NCBI GenBank assembly: GCA_016839165.1
Contig: CP069300.1
Span: 2,108,001-2,172,000, forward strand
Reading direction: 5' to 3'
Source: Bradyrhizobium sp. PSBB068
GTDB taxonomy: Bacteria > Pseudomonadota > Alphaproteobacteria > Rhizobiales > Xanthobacteraceae
Length of the DNA: 64,000 nt
Shown one piece after another: positions 28,665 through 37,239 of the stretch. Below the pieces are notes generated by a model that was not told where the DNA came from, searched no databases, and saw nothing but the letters and a program-made list of their open reading frames with translations. Position numbers and translations under genes: made by a program. Numbering within the stretch: the stretch's first letter is position 1; each line of letters opens with the position of its first letter.

Positions 28665-29615
28665 TCAGCCTTGCAGCGGCGTGTCGATGATCGCCAGCGG
28701 CTGGCTGTTCTGCTTGAAGTTGATGCTGGCGACGCCGAGCATGCTGCGCAGCTTGGCATCCTCGACCTTCATCGGGCCGGGCGAGGGCGCGGCACCCGGC
28801 GCCGGCTGCGGGAAGGCGGTCGAACGCGCGGTGTGGAAGGTGACGTTGCCCTCGACCTTCTGCATCACCTGGTGGATGTGGCCGTTGAGCACGGTGACCG
28901 AGCCGAAGCCCTTGACGTATTCCAGCGCGCGGGCGCCGTCCTCGGTGCCCCAGCCCCATTGCGGATAGACCGTCCACAGCGGGATGTGGGCGAACAGCAC
29001 GATCGGGGTCGACTTCGAACGGCCCTTGAGGTCGTTCTCCAGCCATTCCAGCTGCTCGTTGCCGAGATTGCCGAGGCCGCCGCCCTTGAGGTCGACGACG
29101 TTGACGAGGCCGACGAAGTGGACGCCGCCGGCGTCGAACGAATAGTAGCCCGGACCCTTGGTGCCCTTGCCGTAGCGCTCCTTGTAGAGCTTGACCTCTT
29201 CGTCGATGAAGTCGTGCTCGCCCGGCACGTAATGCACGTCGAGCTTGGCCTGCGAGATGATGCGATCGGCGTCGTCGAATTCGGACGCCTTCGACAGATG
29301 CGTGATGTCGCCGGTGTGGATCATGAAGGACGGCTTGACCTGCATCCCCTTGACCTTGTTGATCGCCTCCTCCAGCGTGCCGATGGCGTTCGGATTGGCC
29401 GGCTTGTCGAAGCCGACATGGCTGTCGCTGATCTGCATGAAGGTCATGCCGGTCGCTTCCGCGGCCTTGGCCGAGCCGACGATGCCGAGCGAATGCGGCA
29501 CGCCGCCGGTGACGGTCCACAGCACGCCGGTGCCGGCCCAGGTCATGCATTCCAGCACCTTGCGTCGGCTGACGCCTTTTTCCTCATCGTGGTGATTGTG
29601 ATCGTGTCCGCTCAT
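28665..29615 (-). CDS. Exported metallophosphoesterase (calcineurin-like)
   Basis: The 316-residue product begins with a His-rich stretch (GHDHNHHDEEK), then a twin-arginine-like SRRKVLE and hydrophobic segment, suggesting Tat export. The calcineurin-like metal site is present: ISDSHVGF, HTGDITHL, PGEHDFID (a variant of GNHD), FAHIPLW and NGHIHQV. The start at 29615 has a good GGGAGA ribosome binding site. It forms a presumptive operon with the cupredoxin and ECF genes. The substrate is unknown. Confidence 0.88.
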   Translation of the reverse strand: MSGHDHNHHDEEKGVSRRKVLECMTWAGTGVLWTVTGGVPHSLGIVGSAKAAEATGMTFMQISDSHVGFDKPANPNAIGTLEEAINKVKGMQVKPSFMIHTGDITHLSKASEFDDADRIISQAKLDVHYVPGEHDFIDEEVKLYKERYGKGTKGPGYYSFDAGGVHFVGLVNVVDLKGGGLGNLGNEQLEWLENDLKGRSKSTPIVLFAHIPLWTVYPQWGWGTEDGARALEYVKGFGSVTVLNGHIHQVMQKVEGNVTFHTARSTAFPQPAPGAAPSPGPMKVEDAKLRSMLGVASINFKQNSQPLAIIDTPLQG

Positions 29616-29676
29616 GACAAGTCTCCCGTGGTCCCAGGGATTGGGTTTCCGGGGAGGTGATCGGCGGCCCCAGGGC

Positions 29677-29685
29677 TTTATTCCC
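29677..29685 (-). promoter_or_regulatory. Possible ECF -35 element GGGAATAAA upstream of the metallophosphoesterase operon
   Basis: Read on the minus strand, GGGAATAAA lies 62 bases before the start codon. It resembles -35 elements recognised by some ECF sigma factors, and the operon encodes one. No clear partner -10 was identified, so this is a weak suggestion. Confidence 0.25.
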
Positions 29686-29863
29686 GCGGCTTTGGAGAGG
29701 GTTGAGGGAGGGGATGACGATTTCGTGAGAGCCCGGCGGCCCACCATACGGGCCAGCCCGCGACAGGTGGCCGCAAGGGCGAGATGCGCCATTGAAGGCG
29801 TCGGGGCTGCAACGTTATCGACCCCGGCAAACCCCTGATAAGTTGGAGGAAACCACGGGCAAT

Positions 29864-30076
29864 GTGACCGGCGGCTGTCACTGCGGCGAGATTCGTTACG
29901 AGGTCACCGGGGAACCGGTCGTCCATGCGCTGTGTCACTGCACCGATTGCCGGCGCCACGCCGGCGCGCCGCTGGTCGGCTGGGTGATGGTCGCCGAGGA
30001 CGCCCTCAAGGTGACCAGGGGCGAGCCCAGGGTCTACCGATCCTCGGAACACGGTCGGCGGCAGCAACGTAGATGA
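29864..30076 (+). pseudogene. Truncated GFA (glutathione-dependent formaldehyde-activating family) gene
   Basis: From GTG 29864 the frame reads VTGGCHCGEIRYEVTGEP and then ALCHCTDCRRHAG, the two N-terminal zinc-binding cysteine motifs of the GFA family. It stops after about 70 residues with RSSEHGRRQQRR, before the third motif (normally FCGTCGT) and the second half of the ~130-residue domain. A deletion or frameshift after YRSSEHGRR is likely. A ribosome binding site (GGAGG at 29846) is intact. Confidence 0.75.
30046..30071 (+). promoter_or_regulatory. Candidate EcfG-type general stress promoter
   Basis: GGAAC (30046-30050), 17 bases, then CGTA (30068-30071) matches the alphaproteobacterial EcfG consensus GGAAC-N16/17-CGTT except at the last base. 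It is 100 bases upstream of the His-rich small protein gene and overlaps the end of the broken GFA gene. Confidence 0.45.
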
Positions 30077-30170
30077 ACGGCCGCAACAAAGCTGTCTTGC
30101 AGCCGTCAGCATAATGTCAGCGCTCCTGCTTAAAGATGGCGGACTTCACTCGCCAGACCGGGAGATCATC

Positions 30171-30389
30171 ATGAGCGACCACGCAGGCGTTGAGCATTAC
30201 CACAAGGCAGCCGAGCATCACGAGCACGCGGCGCGTCATCACCGCGAAGCCGCCAAGCACCACGAAGAGGGCAATCACGAGAAGGCGGCGCATCACGCGC
30301 ACAGCGCCCATGGCCATGCGAGCCATGCCCAGCATCACCACACCGAAGCAAGCCGGCATCACGCCGAGCACCACGGCAAACACCAATAA
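30171..30389 (+). CDS. Small histidine-rich protein
   Basis: The 72-residue product is dominated by His, Ala, Glu and Lys in an imperfect repeat of the type AAEHHEHAARHHREAAKHH, with no signal peptide, so it is probably cytoplasmic. It begins at ATG 30171 after a GGGAG ribosome binding site. The composition suggests metal binding or a desiccation/stress role; that is inference. Similar short His-rich proteins are common in rhizobia. A candidate EcfG promoter lies upstream. Confidence 0.8.
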   Translation: MSDHAGVEHYHKAAEHHEHAARHHREAAKHHEEGNHEKAAHHAHSAHGHASHAQHHHTEASRHHAEHHGKHQ

Positions 30390-30471
30390 CAAGTTCCAGT
30401 ACTGCGTGAGTGGCTTCCGCCGTCCCCGCAAGGGGGCGGCGTTTTCTTTGGGCTGGGTGACGGCAGCCCTC

Positions 30472-30572
30472 AAGCATGATCCGGAAAAGTGCGAAGCGAT
30501 TTTCCGAAAAGATCATGCTTAAACAAGAATCTAAAGCGCGATGACGATTCAACATGATCTCATCGTGCCTTA
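30472..30572. repeat. GCATGATCC-type palindromic repeat, extended copy
   Basis: AAGCATGATC and GATCATGCTT close a hairpin (30472-30520) with an inner CGGAAAA/TTTTCCG pair. It is followed by a second imperfect palindrome (TAAAGCGCGATGA with TCATCGTGCCTTAG) to 30574. Related copies occur at 51319 and 54348. Its right end supplies the TAA stop of the alpha/beta hydrolase gene on the minus strand. Confidence 0.85.
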
Positions 30573-31472
30573 GTCCGCGCGCGCGGCGAACGTCCGAACC
30601 GCCGCAATCATCAGCTCCGGCGCCTCCTGCGCGACGCAATGGCCGACGCCATCGAAGGTCCAGCGGCTGGTGTACGGGATCAGGGCTGCGGCGCGGTCGG
30701 CCATCTCCTTGTAGATCGGCCATGACTGTTCGGCGGTCGCGATGCGGACCGGGCAGGCGATCTCGGAGAACCACGGGAACGGATTGCCGCGGGAATCGCC
30801 GGTATAGATCTGCTCCATGGCCTGGAAGATCGGCCTGAGCATCGCCTGTTCGATTTCGGGCGTGCAGCGCAGTTGCATGCGGCCGTCATCGAGCCGCGCG
30901 AAGCCGTGATGCACATAGGCCCACAGCGACCGCTCGGTCCACGTCGCGAAGGTTGGCGCGGCGCGCAGCCGTCGGAACAGATCTTCGGCATTGTCGAATT
31001 CGGCGCGACGGCGCAGCACGCCTTGCAGTGACGCGTTCGAGATGCCACTCAGGTCGCCGGCGCGCGGCGCGTGCGGGTCCATCGCGGTCGGCTCCGTCAC
31101 GAACAGCCGAGCGAAGCGGTCCGGCATCAACTTCGTTGCCAGCAGCAGGTCGGTCGCGCCGGCGCTGTGGCCGATGCCGTAGATGTCCTTCAGGTCCATG
31201 CGTTCGACCACGGTACAAACGTCACCGGCGAAATCCTCGAAGTGATAGCGCTCGGTGGGGGGCTTGTGGCTCAAGCCGTGGCCGCGCCGGTCGTACGCAT
31301 AGACGGTGTAGTCGGCGGCGAGCGCTTCCGCGACCTCGGTCCAGACCTCGGCGACAAAGCCGGTGCCGTGCAGCAGCAGCGCCACAGGCTTGCCCGAGGC
31401 GGGATCGCCCCATCGCTTCACCGCGACCTGCGCGCCGACATCGCCAACCAGAATTCGCTGCGGCTGCGTCAT
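30570..31472 (-). CDS. Alpha/beta hydrolase
   Basis: The 300-residue product has the alpha/beta hydrolase plan: LLLHGTGFVAEVWTEVA (oxyanion region), YDRRGHGLS, the nucleophile elbow GIGHSAGATD, and a C-terminal DGVGHCVAQEAP with the likely catalytic histidine. The substrate is unknown. It starts 6 bases after the GMC oxidoreductase stop on the same strand, so the two probably form an operon. Its stop codon lies within a dispersed repeat. Confidence 0.88.
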   Translation of the reverse strand: MTQPQRILVGDVGAQVAVKRWGDPASGKPVALLLHGTGFVAEVWTEVAEALAADYTVYAYDRRGHGLSHKPPTERYHFEDFAGDVCTVVERMDLKDIYGIGHSAGATDLLLATKLMPDRFARLFVTEPTAMDPHAPRAGDLSGISNASLQGVLRRRAEFDNAEDLFRRLRAAPTFATWTERSLWAYVHHGFARLDDGRMQLRCTPEIEQAMLRPIFQAMEQIYTGDSRGNPFPWFSEIACPVRIATAEQSWPIYKEMADRAAALIPYTSRWTFDGVGHCVAQEAPELMIAAVRTFAARAD

Positions 31473-31478
31473 GAATTG

Positions 31479-33098
31479 CTATCTTGCATCCCTGAGGATC
31501 ATCGCCGCGCCCTTCTCGGCGATCATCGCGGTCGGCGTGTTGGTATTGCCGGAGGTGATGGTCGGCATCACGGAGGCATCCGCGATGCGCAGGCCGTGCA
31601 GGCCGTAGAAGCGCAGGCGTTCGTCGACCACGGCCATCGGATCGTTGGCCGTTCCCATCTTCGCGGTGCCGACCGGGTGGAAGATCGTGGTGCCGATGTC
31701 TCCGGCGGCCTTGGCGAGCGAGGCGTCGTCGTCGCCGACCGAGGGGCCGGGCAGGAATTCCTCGGGATGATATTGCTCCAGCGCCTTCTGCTTCATCAGT
31801 CTGCGCGTGGTGCGGATCGCGTCGGCCGCGACCTGGCGGTCGTCGTCGGTCGAGAGGTAATTCGGCGCGATCGACGGCTTGTCGTCGGGCGCGGTCGATT
31901 TGATCCGCACCGTGCCGCGCGAGCTCGGTTGCAGGTTGCAGGCGCTGACCGTGATCGCGGGGAAGCGATGCAGGGGATCGCCGAACTTGTCGAGCGACAG
32001 CGGCTGCACGTGGAACTGGATGTTGGCGCGCGAGCGCGTCGCATCCGAGCGCGTGAAGATGCCGAGCTGCGACGGCGCCATGGTCAGCGGACCGCGGCGG
32101 CGGAACGCGTAGTCGAGGCCCATCAGGCCGCGCCGGACGAGGTTGTAATAGGTCTCGTTCAGCGTGCGCACGCCCGACACCTTGTAGATCGCGCGCTGCT
32201 GCAGATGATCCTGCAGATTGTGGCCGATGCCCTGCATGTCAGCGACGATGTCGATGCCGAGCGGCGACAGCCATTCGGACGGGCCGATGCCCGAGCGGTG
32301 CAGCACCTGCGTGGTGCCGATCGAGCCGGCGCAGAGAATCACTTCGCCCCGGGCGCGCGCTTCCACAGTCTCATTGCCCTGGCGGAACAGCACGCCGGCG
32401 GCGCGGCCGCTCTCGATGATCAAGCGATCGACCAGCACGTTGGTTTCCAGCCTGAGATTGCTGCGGTTGAGCACCGGCTTCAAGAAACCGCGCGCCGACG
32501 ACCAGCGCCGGCCGCGCTTCTGGTTGACGTGGAAGTAGCTGGTGCCTTCATTGTCGCCGGTGTTGAAATCCGCAATCCGCTTGATACCCATCTCCTCGGC
32601 GGCATCGCCGACCGCATCGAGGATCTGCCACGACAGCCGCGGCGCTTCGATGCGCCAGCCGCCGCCGACGCCGTGATGCTCGCTTGCACCGAGGAAGTGA
32701 TCCTCCAGCTTCTTGAACGCCGGCAGCACGTCGCTGTAGCTCCAGCCGGTGAGGCCGAGCTGCCGCCAGTGATCGTAGTCTGCGGCCTGGCCGCGCATCG
32801 AGATCATGGCGTTGATCGCCGACGAGCCGCCGATCACCTTGCCGCGCGGATAGGCGAGCGCACGGCCGTTGAGGCCCGGCTCGGCCTCGGTCTTGAACAT
32901 CCAGTCCGAGCGCGGATTGCCGATCGCGAAGAGATAGCCGACCGGGATATGAAACCAGATCCAGTTGTCCTTGCCGCCGGCTTCCAACAGCAGCACGCGC
33001 TTGCTCGGATCGGCCGACAGGCGGTTGGCCACGATGCAGCCCGCCGTGCCCGCGCCGACGATAATGTAGTCGAAATCACCCTCGAGCCTTCGCGGCAT
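31479..33098 (-). CDS. GMC family oxidoreductase (choline dehydrogenase-like)
   Basis: The 539-residue flavoprotein begins with an FAD-binding motif (DYIIVGAGTAGCIVANRLS), carries the GMC signature YPRGKVIGGSSAINAMISMRG, and ends with the C-terminal block FHPVGTAKMGTANDPMAVVD and SGNTNTPTAMIAEKGA. Such enzymes oxidise alcohols, often using quinones or oxygen; the substrate is not predictable. MPRRLEGDFDY at 33098 is taken as the start. Confidence 0.9.
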   Translation of the reverse strand: MPRRLEGDFDYIIVGAGTAGCIVANRLSADPSKRVLLLEAGGKDNWIWFHIPVGYLFAIGNPRSDWMFKTEAEPGLNGRALAYPRGKVIGGSSAINAMISMRGQAADYDHWRQLGLTGWSYSDVLPAFKKLEDHFLGASEHHGVGGGWRIEAPRLSWQILDAVGDAAEEMGIKRIADFNTGDNEGTSYFHVNQKRGRRWSSARGFLKPVLNRSNLRLETNVLVDRLIIESGRAAGVLFRQGNETVEARARGEVILCAGSIGTTQVLHRSGIGPSEWLSPLGIDIVADMQGIGHNLQDHLQQRAIYKVSGVRTLNETYYNLVRRGLMGLDYAFRRRGPLTMAPSQLGIFTRSDATRSRANIQFHVQPLSLDKFGDPLHRFPAITVSACNLQPSSRGTVRIKSTAPDDKPSIAPNYLSTDDDRQVAADAIRTTRRLMKQKALEQYHPEEFLPGPSVGDDDASLAKAAGDIGTTIFHPVGTAKMGTANDPMAVVDERLRFYGLHGLRIADASVMPTITSGNTNTPTAMIAEKGAAMILRDAR

Positions 33099-33414
33099 GT
33101 CCTCGTTCCCGGCAAGCGTCTTTTGTTGACGTCTATTAGTCAGACGCCGCCGGTCGAGACAAGCCCGGCAGTGGATACCGGGCGTGCGCTGGATGATCAG
33201 GGACGGCTCGGTGCGGGCTATGTGACCTGATGTCTCGCTCGGGGAACGCAGACGATCAGCATCAGCGTGCCGACGCCGGGCACCGCGAGCACGGCCGTCA
33301 TCGACGTCTTTCGCCAATTCGACCTTCGATGGCTTTTCACGCCTGTGCCGAACGAATAGGCTTTCGTTGCATTGGCCGCCTCAATTGCCAAGCTCAACTT
33401 GCCGGAGGATTCCC
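33099..33414. other. Intergenic region between the GMC and flavin-protein genes
   Basis: These 316 bases hold the divergent promoters. On the minus strand a 27-codon frame from ATG 33301 would encode a single hydrophobic helix (AVLAVPGVGTLMLIVCV), possibly a remnant of a membrane protein, but it has no clear ribosome binding site and is not called as a gene. Confidence 0.35.
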
Positions 33415-34035
33415 GTGGCAGACCCGATCCGCGCCCCATTCTACCACGATGGAATGCGTGAGCTGCAGGACCGTTTCGACGGCCGCCGCGTCGCCGACGG
33501 TCTTGAGAAGCATCGTCTCCACTTCGAATTCTGGGAGCAGGACCGCAAGCTCATCGAAGAGACGCGGTTCTTTTTCGTTGCGACGAGCTATCAGGACAAC
33601 GTCGATTGCTCGATGCGGTCCGGCGATCCAGGCTTCGTGAAGATCACCGGGCCCGACACGCTCGAGTACCCCGAGTATGACGGCAACAACATGTACCGCA
33701 CGCTCGGCAACATCCACCGCAACCCGAATGTCGGGTTGCTGTTCGTCCGCCTTGACGGCAAGACGTTTCGCACGCGCATCCGCGGCAAGGCAACAATCGA
33801 CGACAGCGTGGAAGCGCTTGCCCGGCACCATGGCGCGAAGGTCGTCGTGCGCGTCAAGTGCGAAATCTTTCCCAATTGCCCGCGCTATATTCCGGACCTG
33901 ATGGGCGCTTCAGCTGATGTGCCGGCGAATCCGTTCGTTCCTCGGCCCGGATACGAGCCGCCCGCCCCCGAATGGAAAAGCCGGGATTATCTCAAGGACG
34001 TGCTTTCGAAATACGATCCGCATCGGAAAACGTGA
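33415..34035 (+). CDS. Pyridoxamine 5'-phosphate oxidase-like flavin-binding protein
   Basis: The 206-residue product shows the split-barrel plan of the PNPOx-like family (FFFVATSYQDNVDCSMRSGD, YPEYDGNNMYRTLGNIHRNP, VGLLFVRLDGKTFRTRIRG). Members bind FMN or F420 and reduce various substrates. GTG 33415 is chosen because GGAGG lies 6 bases before it; the frame is open farther upstream. It is not true PdxH. Role unknown. Confidence 0.83.
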   Translation: MADPIRAPFYHDGMRELQDRFDGRRVADGLEKHRLHFEFWEQDRKLIEETRFFFVATSYQDNVDCSMRSGDPGFVKITGPDTLEYPEYDGNNMYRTLGNIHRNPNVGLLFVRLDGKTFRTRIRGKATIDDSVEALARHHGAKVVVRVKCEIFPNCPRYIPDLMGASADVPANPFVPRPGYEPPAPEWKSRDYLKDVLSKYDPHRKT

Positions 34036-34038
34036 GGT

Positions 34039-34464
34039 TTAGGGCAGCGGCGCCATGTAGGGAATGCTGGCGACCAGCGCGAACACCTGGACCGCATTGC
34101 ACAGCATGCCGCCCCAATGCAGCCGGCGCAGCCGCCGCACCGCGGTGGGATCACCTGAATCTCTCGCGTCTGCTTCGGCATCGAGCCGGCGTAGAAACCA
34201 TCGCCGCGCCAGCACGGCGAAAGCGGCGATCAATGCGATGCAAAGTGCCGTGGTCGGCCGGCCCGCCACGGCAAAGGCGAGCGTCCCGATCACGCCGGAG
34301 ATGGTCAGCACCAGGAAGTAGGCATTGAACATGCCGCGCAGCAGGTGGGTGACCGGCGGGAGGTCGAGCTTCACAAGCAGGAACGCCGGTGCCGCCAGCA
34401 GGAAGTAACCCATCGGCACCAGCAGAATGATGGTGGAGAAAAGGACCGCCTGATCCGGCGTCAT
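34039..34464 (-). CDS. Small membrane protein of unknown function
   Basis: The 141-residue product has four likely membrane helices (about residues 8-30, 45-67, 70-90 and 118-137) and a charged cytoplasmic segment (RRWFLRRLDAEADARDS). I do not recognise the family. It is convergent with the flavin-binding protein gene, 3 bases away, and starts 281 bases before the amidohydrolase gene, a stretch in which I see nothing else. Confidence 0.7.
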   Translation of the reverse strand: MTPDQAVLFSTIILLVPMGYFLLAAPAFLLVKLDLPPVTHLLRGMFNAYFLVLTISGVIGTLAFAVAGRPTTALCIALIAAFAVLARRWFLRRLDAEADARDSGDPTAVRRLRRLHWGGMLCNAVQVFALVASIPYMAPLP

Positions 34465-34745
34465 GCAGCCGCCCCTTCTTTGAAGGTGGAGGATTTCGGT
34501 GCGAAAACTTCAAGTAGTATCCACGCGGGATATTTCGCGCACCATTGGGCTTTGGTCGAATGGGATCGTATCAGTCCTGGCCCTCACAGGCTTGCGCAAA
34601 AAGGCGCGCGATGCCGTGTCCGAAGACCATGTCGTATCCCGTTTGCGAATGCAGGCCCCAGCCGGCGGCATGTCACATCTGTTTGGGTGGACCGGCTCTT
34701 GCATGCTAAGAGGACTTACGTCTAACCTCTGAGGCCAGAATTCCC

Positions 34746-35918
34746 ATGCCCATCGTCAATCGCGTCGCCGATCTGCAACCCGATATCCAGGCCTGGCGCC
34801 GCAACATCCATGAACATCCCGAGCTGCTCTACGATGTGCACCGCACTGCATCATTCGTGGCCGACCGGCTCAGGGAATTCGGTTGCGACGAGGTCGTGAC
34901 CGGTCTCGGCAAGACCGGCGTCGTCGGGGTCATCAAGGGCAAGAAGGGCGCGGCCAAGGGCGACGTCAAGGTGATCGGCCTGCGCGCCGACATGGATGCG
35001 CTGCCGATCCACGAGGAAACCAACCTGCCTTACGCCTCGAAGACGCCGGGCAAGATGCACGCCTGCGGCCATGACGGCCACACCGCGATGCTGCTCGGCG
35101 CGGCGCGCTATCTCGCCGAGACGCGCAATTTCGCCGGCGATGCGGTCGTGATCTTCCAGCCGGCCGAGGAGGGCGGGGCCGGTGCAGCCGCGATGATCAA
35201 GGACGGCTTGATGGACCGCTTCGGCGTCCAGCAGGTCTACGGCATGCACAACGGTCCGGGGATTCCGATCGGCTCGTTCGCGATCCGCTCCGGCCCGATC
35301 ATGGCCTCCACCGACGAGGTCAATATCAACATCGAAGGGCTCGGCGGCCACGCGGCGCGGCCGCACAAATGCATCGATTCCGTGATGGTCGGCGCGCAGC
35401 TCATCACCGCGCTGCAGTCGATTGTGTCGCGCAGCGTCGATCCGCTCGATTCCGCCGTGATCTCGATTTGCGAATTCCATGCCGGCCATGCCCGCAACGT
35501 GATCCCGCAGACCGCGGTGCTGCGCGGCACCGTGCGCACCCTGACCCCGGAGGTCCGGCAGTTGATAGAGAAGCGCATCGGCGAAGTGGTCAAGGGCGTC
35601 GCCCAGCTGACCGGCGCCCGGATCGATCTCGACTACAAGCGCGGCTATCCGGTCACCGTCAACCACGCCTCGCAGACCGAATTCGCGACCCGCATCGCCA
35701 AGGAAGTGGCCGGCGACGGCAACGTGCATACGATGCCGCCGCTGATGGGCGGCGAGGACTTTTCGTACATGCTGGAAGCGCGGCCCGGCGCCTTCATCTT
35801 CTGCGGCAACGGCGACAGCGCGGGCTTGCATCACCCCGCCTACAATTTCAACGACGAGGCGATCGTGTACGGCACCTCGTATTTCGTGAAGATCGTGGAG
35901 GACGCGCTGGCGGCGTGA
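34746..35918 (+). CDS. M20 family amidohydrolase (hippurate hydrolase-like)
   Basis: The 390-residue product matches the HipO/IAA-amino-acid hydrolase group: WRRNIHEHPEL, GLRADMDALPI, the metal-binding KMHACGHDGHTAMLLGAA, QPAEEGGAGA and MGGEDFSYMLE. These cytoplasmic metalloenzymes cleave N-acyl amino acids and conjugates. ATG 34746 is used, with no strong ribosome binding site. In a plant-associated bacterium plant hormone conjugates are possible substrates, but that is speculation. Confidence 0.9.
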   Translation: MPIVNRVADLQPDIQAWRRNIHEHPELLYDVHRTASFVADRLREFGCDEVVTGLGKTGVVGVIKGKKGAAKGDVKVIGLRADMDALPIHEETNLPYASKTPGKMHACGHDGHTAMLLGAARYLAETRNFAGDAVVIFQPAEEGGAGAAAMIKDGLMDRFGVQQVYGMHNGPGIPIGSFAIRSGPIMASTDEVNINIEGLGGHAARPHKCIDSVMVGAQLITALQSIVSRSVDPLDSAVISICEFHAGHARNVIPQTAVLRGTVRTLTPEVRQLIEKRIGEVVKGVAQLTGARIDLDYKRGYPVTVNHASQTEFATRIAKEVAGDGNVHTMPPLMGGEDFSYMLEARPGAFIFCGNGDSAGLHHPAYNFNDEAIVYGTSYFVKIVEDALAA

Positions 35919-35921
35919 GCC

Positions 35922-37103
35922 TCACGCGTCCCAGCGCACCGGCAGCGTGACCGGGCCGCGGAACACCCAGCCGCGAACGACGGGCGGCGTCTCCTCGCGG
36001 AGGCGCAGATTGCGCAGCCGGTCGAACAGCATCGGCACCACGATCTTGCCGACGGTGAGCCGCGACACCCAGGTGCCGGCGCAGAAATGCGGCCCGGCGC
36101 CGAACGCCAGATGCGATTGCTTCGGCCGCGTCACGTCGAAGCGATCGGGCTCGGCGAAGCGGCTGTCGTCGCGGTTCGCCGCGCCGACGCAGAGGCCGAT
36201 CTGAAGGTCGCGCGGCAGCGTGGTGCCGGAGAGTTCGACATCGCGGGTGACACGGCGCGGATACATGCCGATCGGCGAGATCCAGCGCACCGCTTCCTCC
36301 AGCGCTGCGGGCCACAGCTCGGGCCTGGCCAGCACGTTGTCCTGCTGCGCCGGGTTTTGCAGGAGGCCGAGCACGAGGGTCAGGATCGCATCGCGCGGTT
36401 CGTTCAGCCCGCCGCCGATGATCACCTTGATGTTGGCGCGGATGCCCTCGAGCGGCATCGGCGGCTCGGCATTGACCATCGAGGACAGGATCGAAGGATT
36501 CGGCTGGCTGCGATGATCGTCGAGCACCGCGTCGATCGCGGCATCGACATCGGCGCTCGCCCGCATCGCCTTGCGTTCGACCTCGGCATCGGCGGCGTAA
36601 TTGCCGGCGCCGTCGATCAGCGCCTGCGACCACGCGGCCAGCGTCTGCCACGGCATCGCGCGAAACCCGATCATCGCCATCAGGCTGAGCGAGGCCATCG
36701 GAGCGGCCAGCGCGGAGAACAGATCGGCCTCATCGGCCGCGGACAGATCATCGATCAGCGTGTTGGCGATCGCGGTGAATTTCGGCGCCCAGTATTCCTT
36801 GATCGTGGCCGGGCGGAACGAGGGTTCGATCGCCTTGCGGCCGATCGCATGCTCGGCGCCGTCCTTGCGCATGAAGGTCGGCCCCATCACCTTGTTGACC
36901 AGCGAGGCCGGATTGTCGGCGGAGTAGGTGGCGGGATCGCGCTCGATCCTCACGATGTCGTCGAAGCGCGTCACCAGTGTCAGCTTGGCGGGCTCGACGA
37001 AGACCGCCGGCGCCATCTCGCGCAGGCGGCGGAAGATCGGATAGGGGTCGTCGAGCAGATCCCGATACGAGACGTCGGTGACGACGGGCACGGCGTAGGT
37101 CAT
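35922..37103 (-). CDS. Cytochrome P450
   Basis: The 393-residue product is a soluble bacterial P450. The heme-binding loop is FGAGPHFCAGTWVSRL, the K-helix ExxR is in LEEAVRWISPIG, and the I-helix has an unusual IIGGGLNEPRDAIL in place of the AGxxT type, as in some alphaproteobacterial P450s. The start at 37103 has a GGAGG ribosome binding site. It is divergent from a LysR regulator, which is its likely controller. It converges on the amidohydrolase gene with 3 bases between them. No ferredoxin gene is adjacent. Confidence 0.92.
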   Translation of the reverse strand: MTYAVPVVTDVSYRDLLDDPYPIFRRLREMAPAVFVEPAKLTLVTRFDDIVRIERDPATYSADNPASLVNKVMGPTFMRKDGAEHAIGRKAIEPSFRPATIKEYWAPKFTAIANTLIDDLSAADEADLFSALAAPMASLSLMAMIGFRAMPWQTLAAWSQALIDGAGNYAADAEVERKAMRASADVDAAIDAVLDDHRSQPNPSILSSMVNAEPPMPLEGIRANIKVIIGGGLNEPRDAILTLVLGLLQNPAQQDNVLARPELWPAALEEAVRWISPIGMYPRRVTRDVELSGTTLPRDLQIGLCVGAANRDDSRFAEPDRFDVTRPKQSHLAFGAGPHFCAGTWVSRLTVGKIVVPMLFDRLRNLRLREETPPVVRGWVFRGPVTLPVRWDA

Positions 37104-37239
37104 TGGTCCTCCCGGAGCGCTTTTTCGGAAAGGCTAGCGCCGGACGTGCAATCGCTCAATTCGATTGAGTTGATCTAGGCCATCGAAATATTGAATGACC
37201 TTGTGCTAGGCTGGGCACCGGCAAGGCGGGAGGTGCAGC

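Noticed and set aside
34499..34732. 77-codon frame upstream of the amidohydrolase gene
   Set aside because: No ribosome binding site and no recognisable sequence, and several overlapping frames are equally open.
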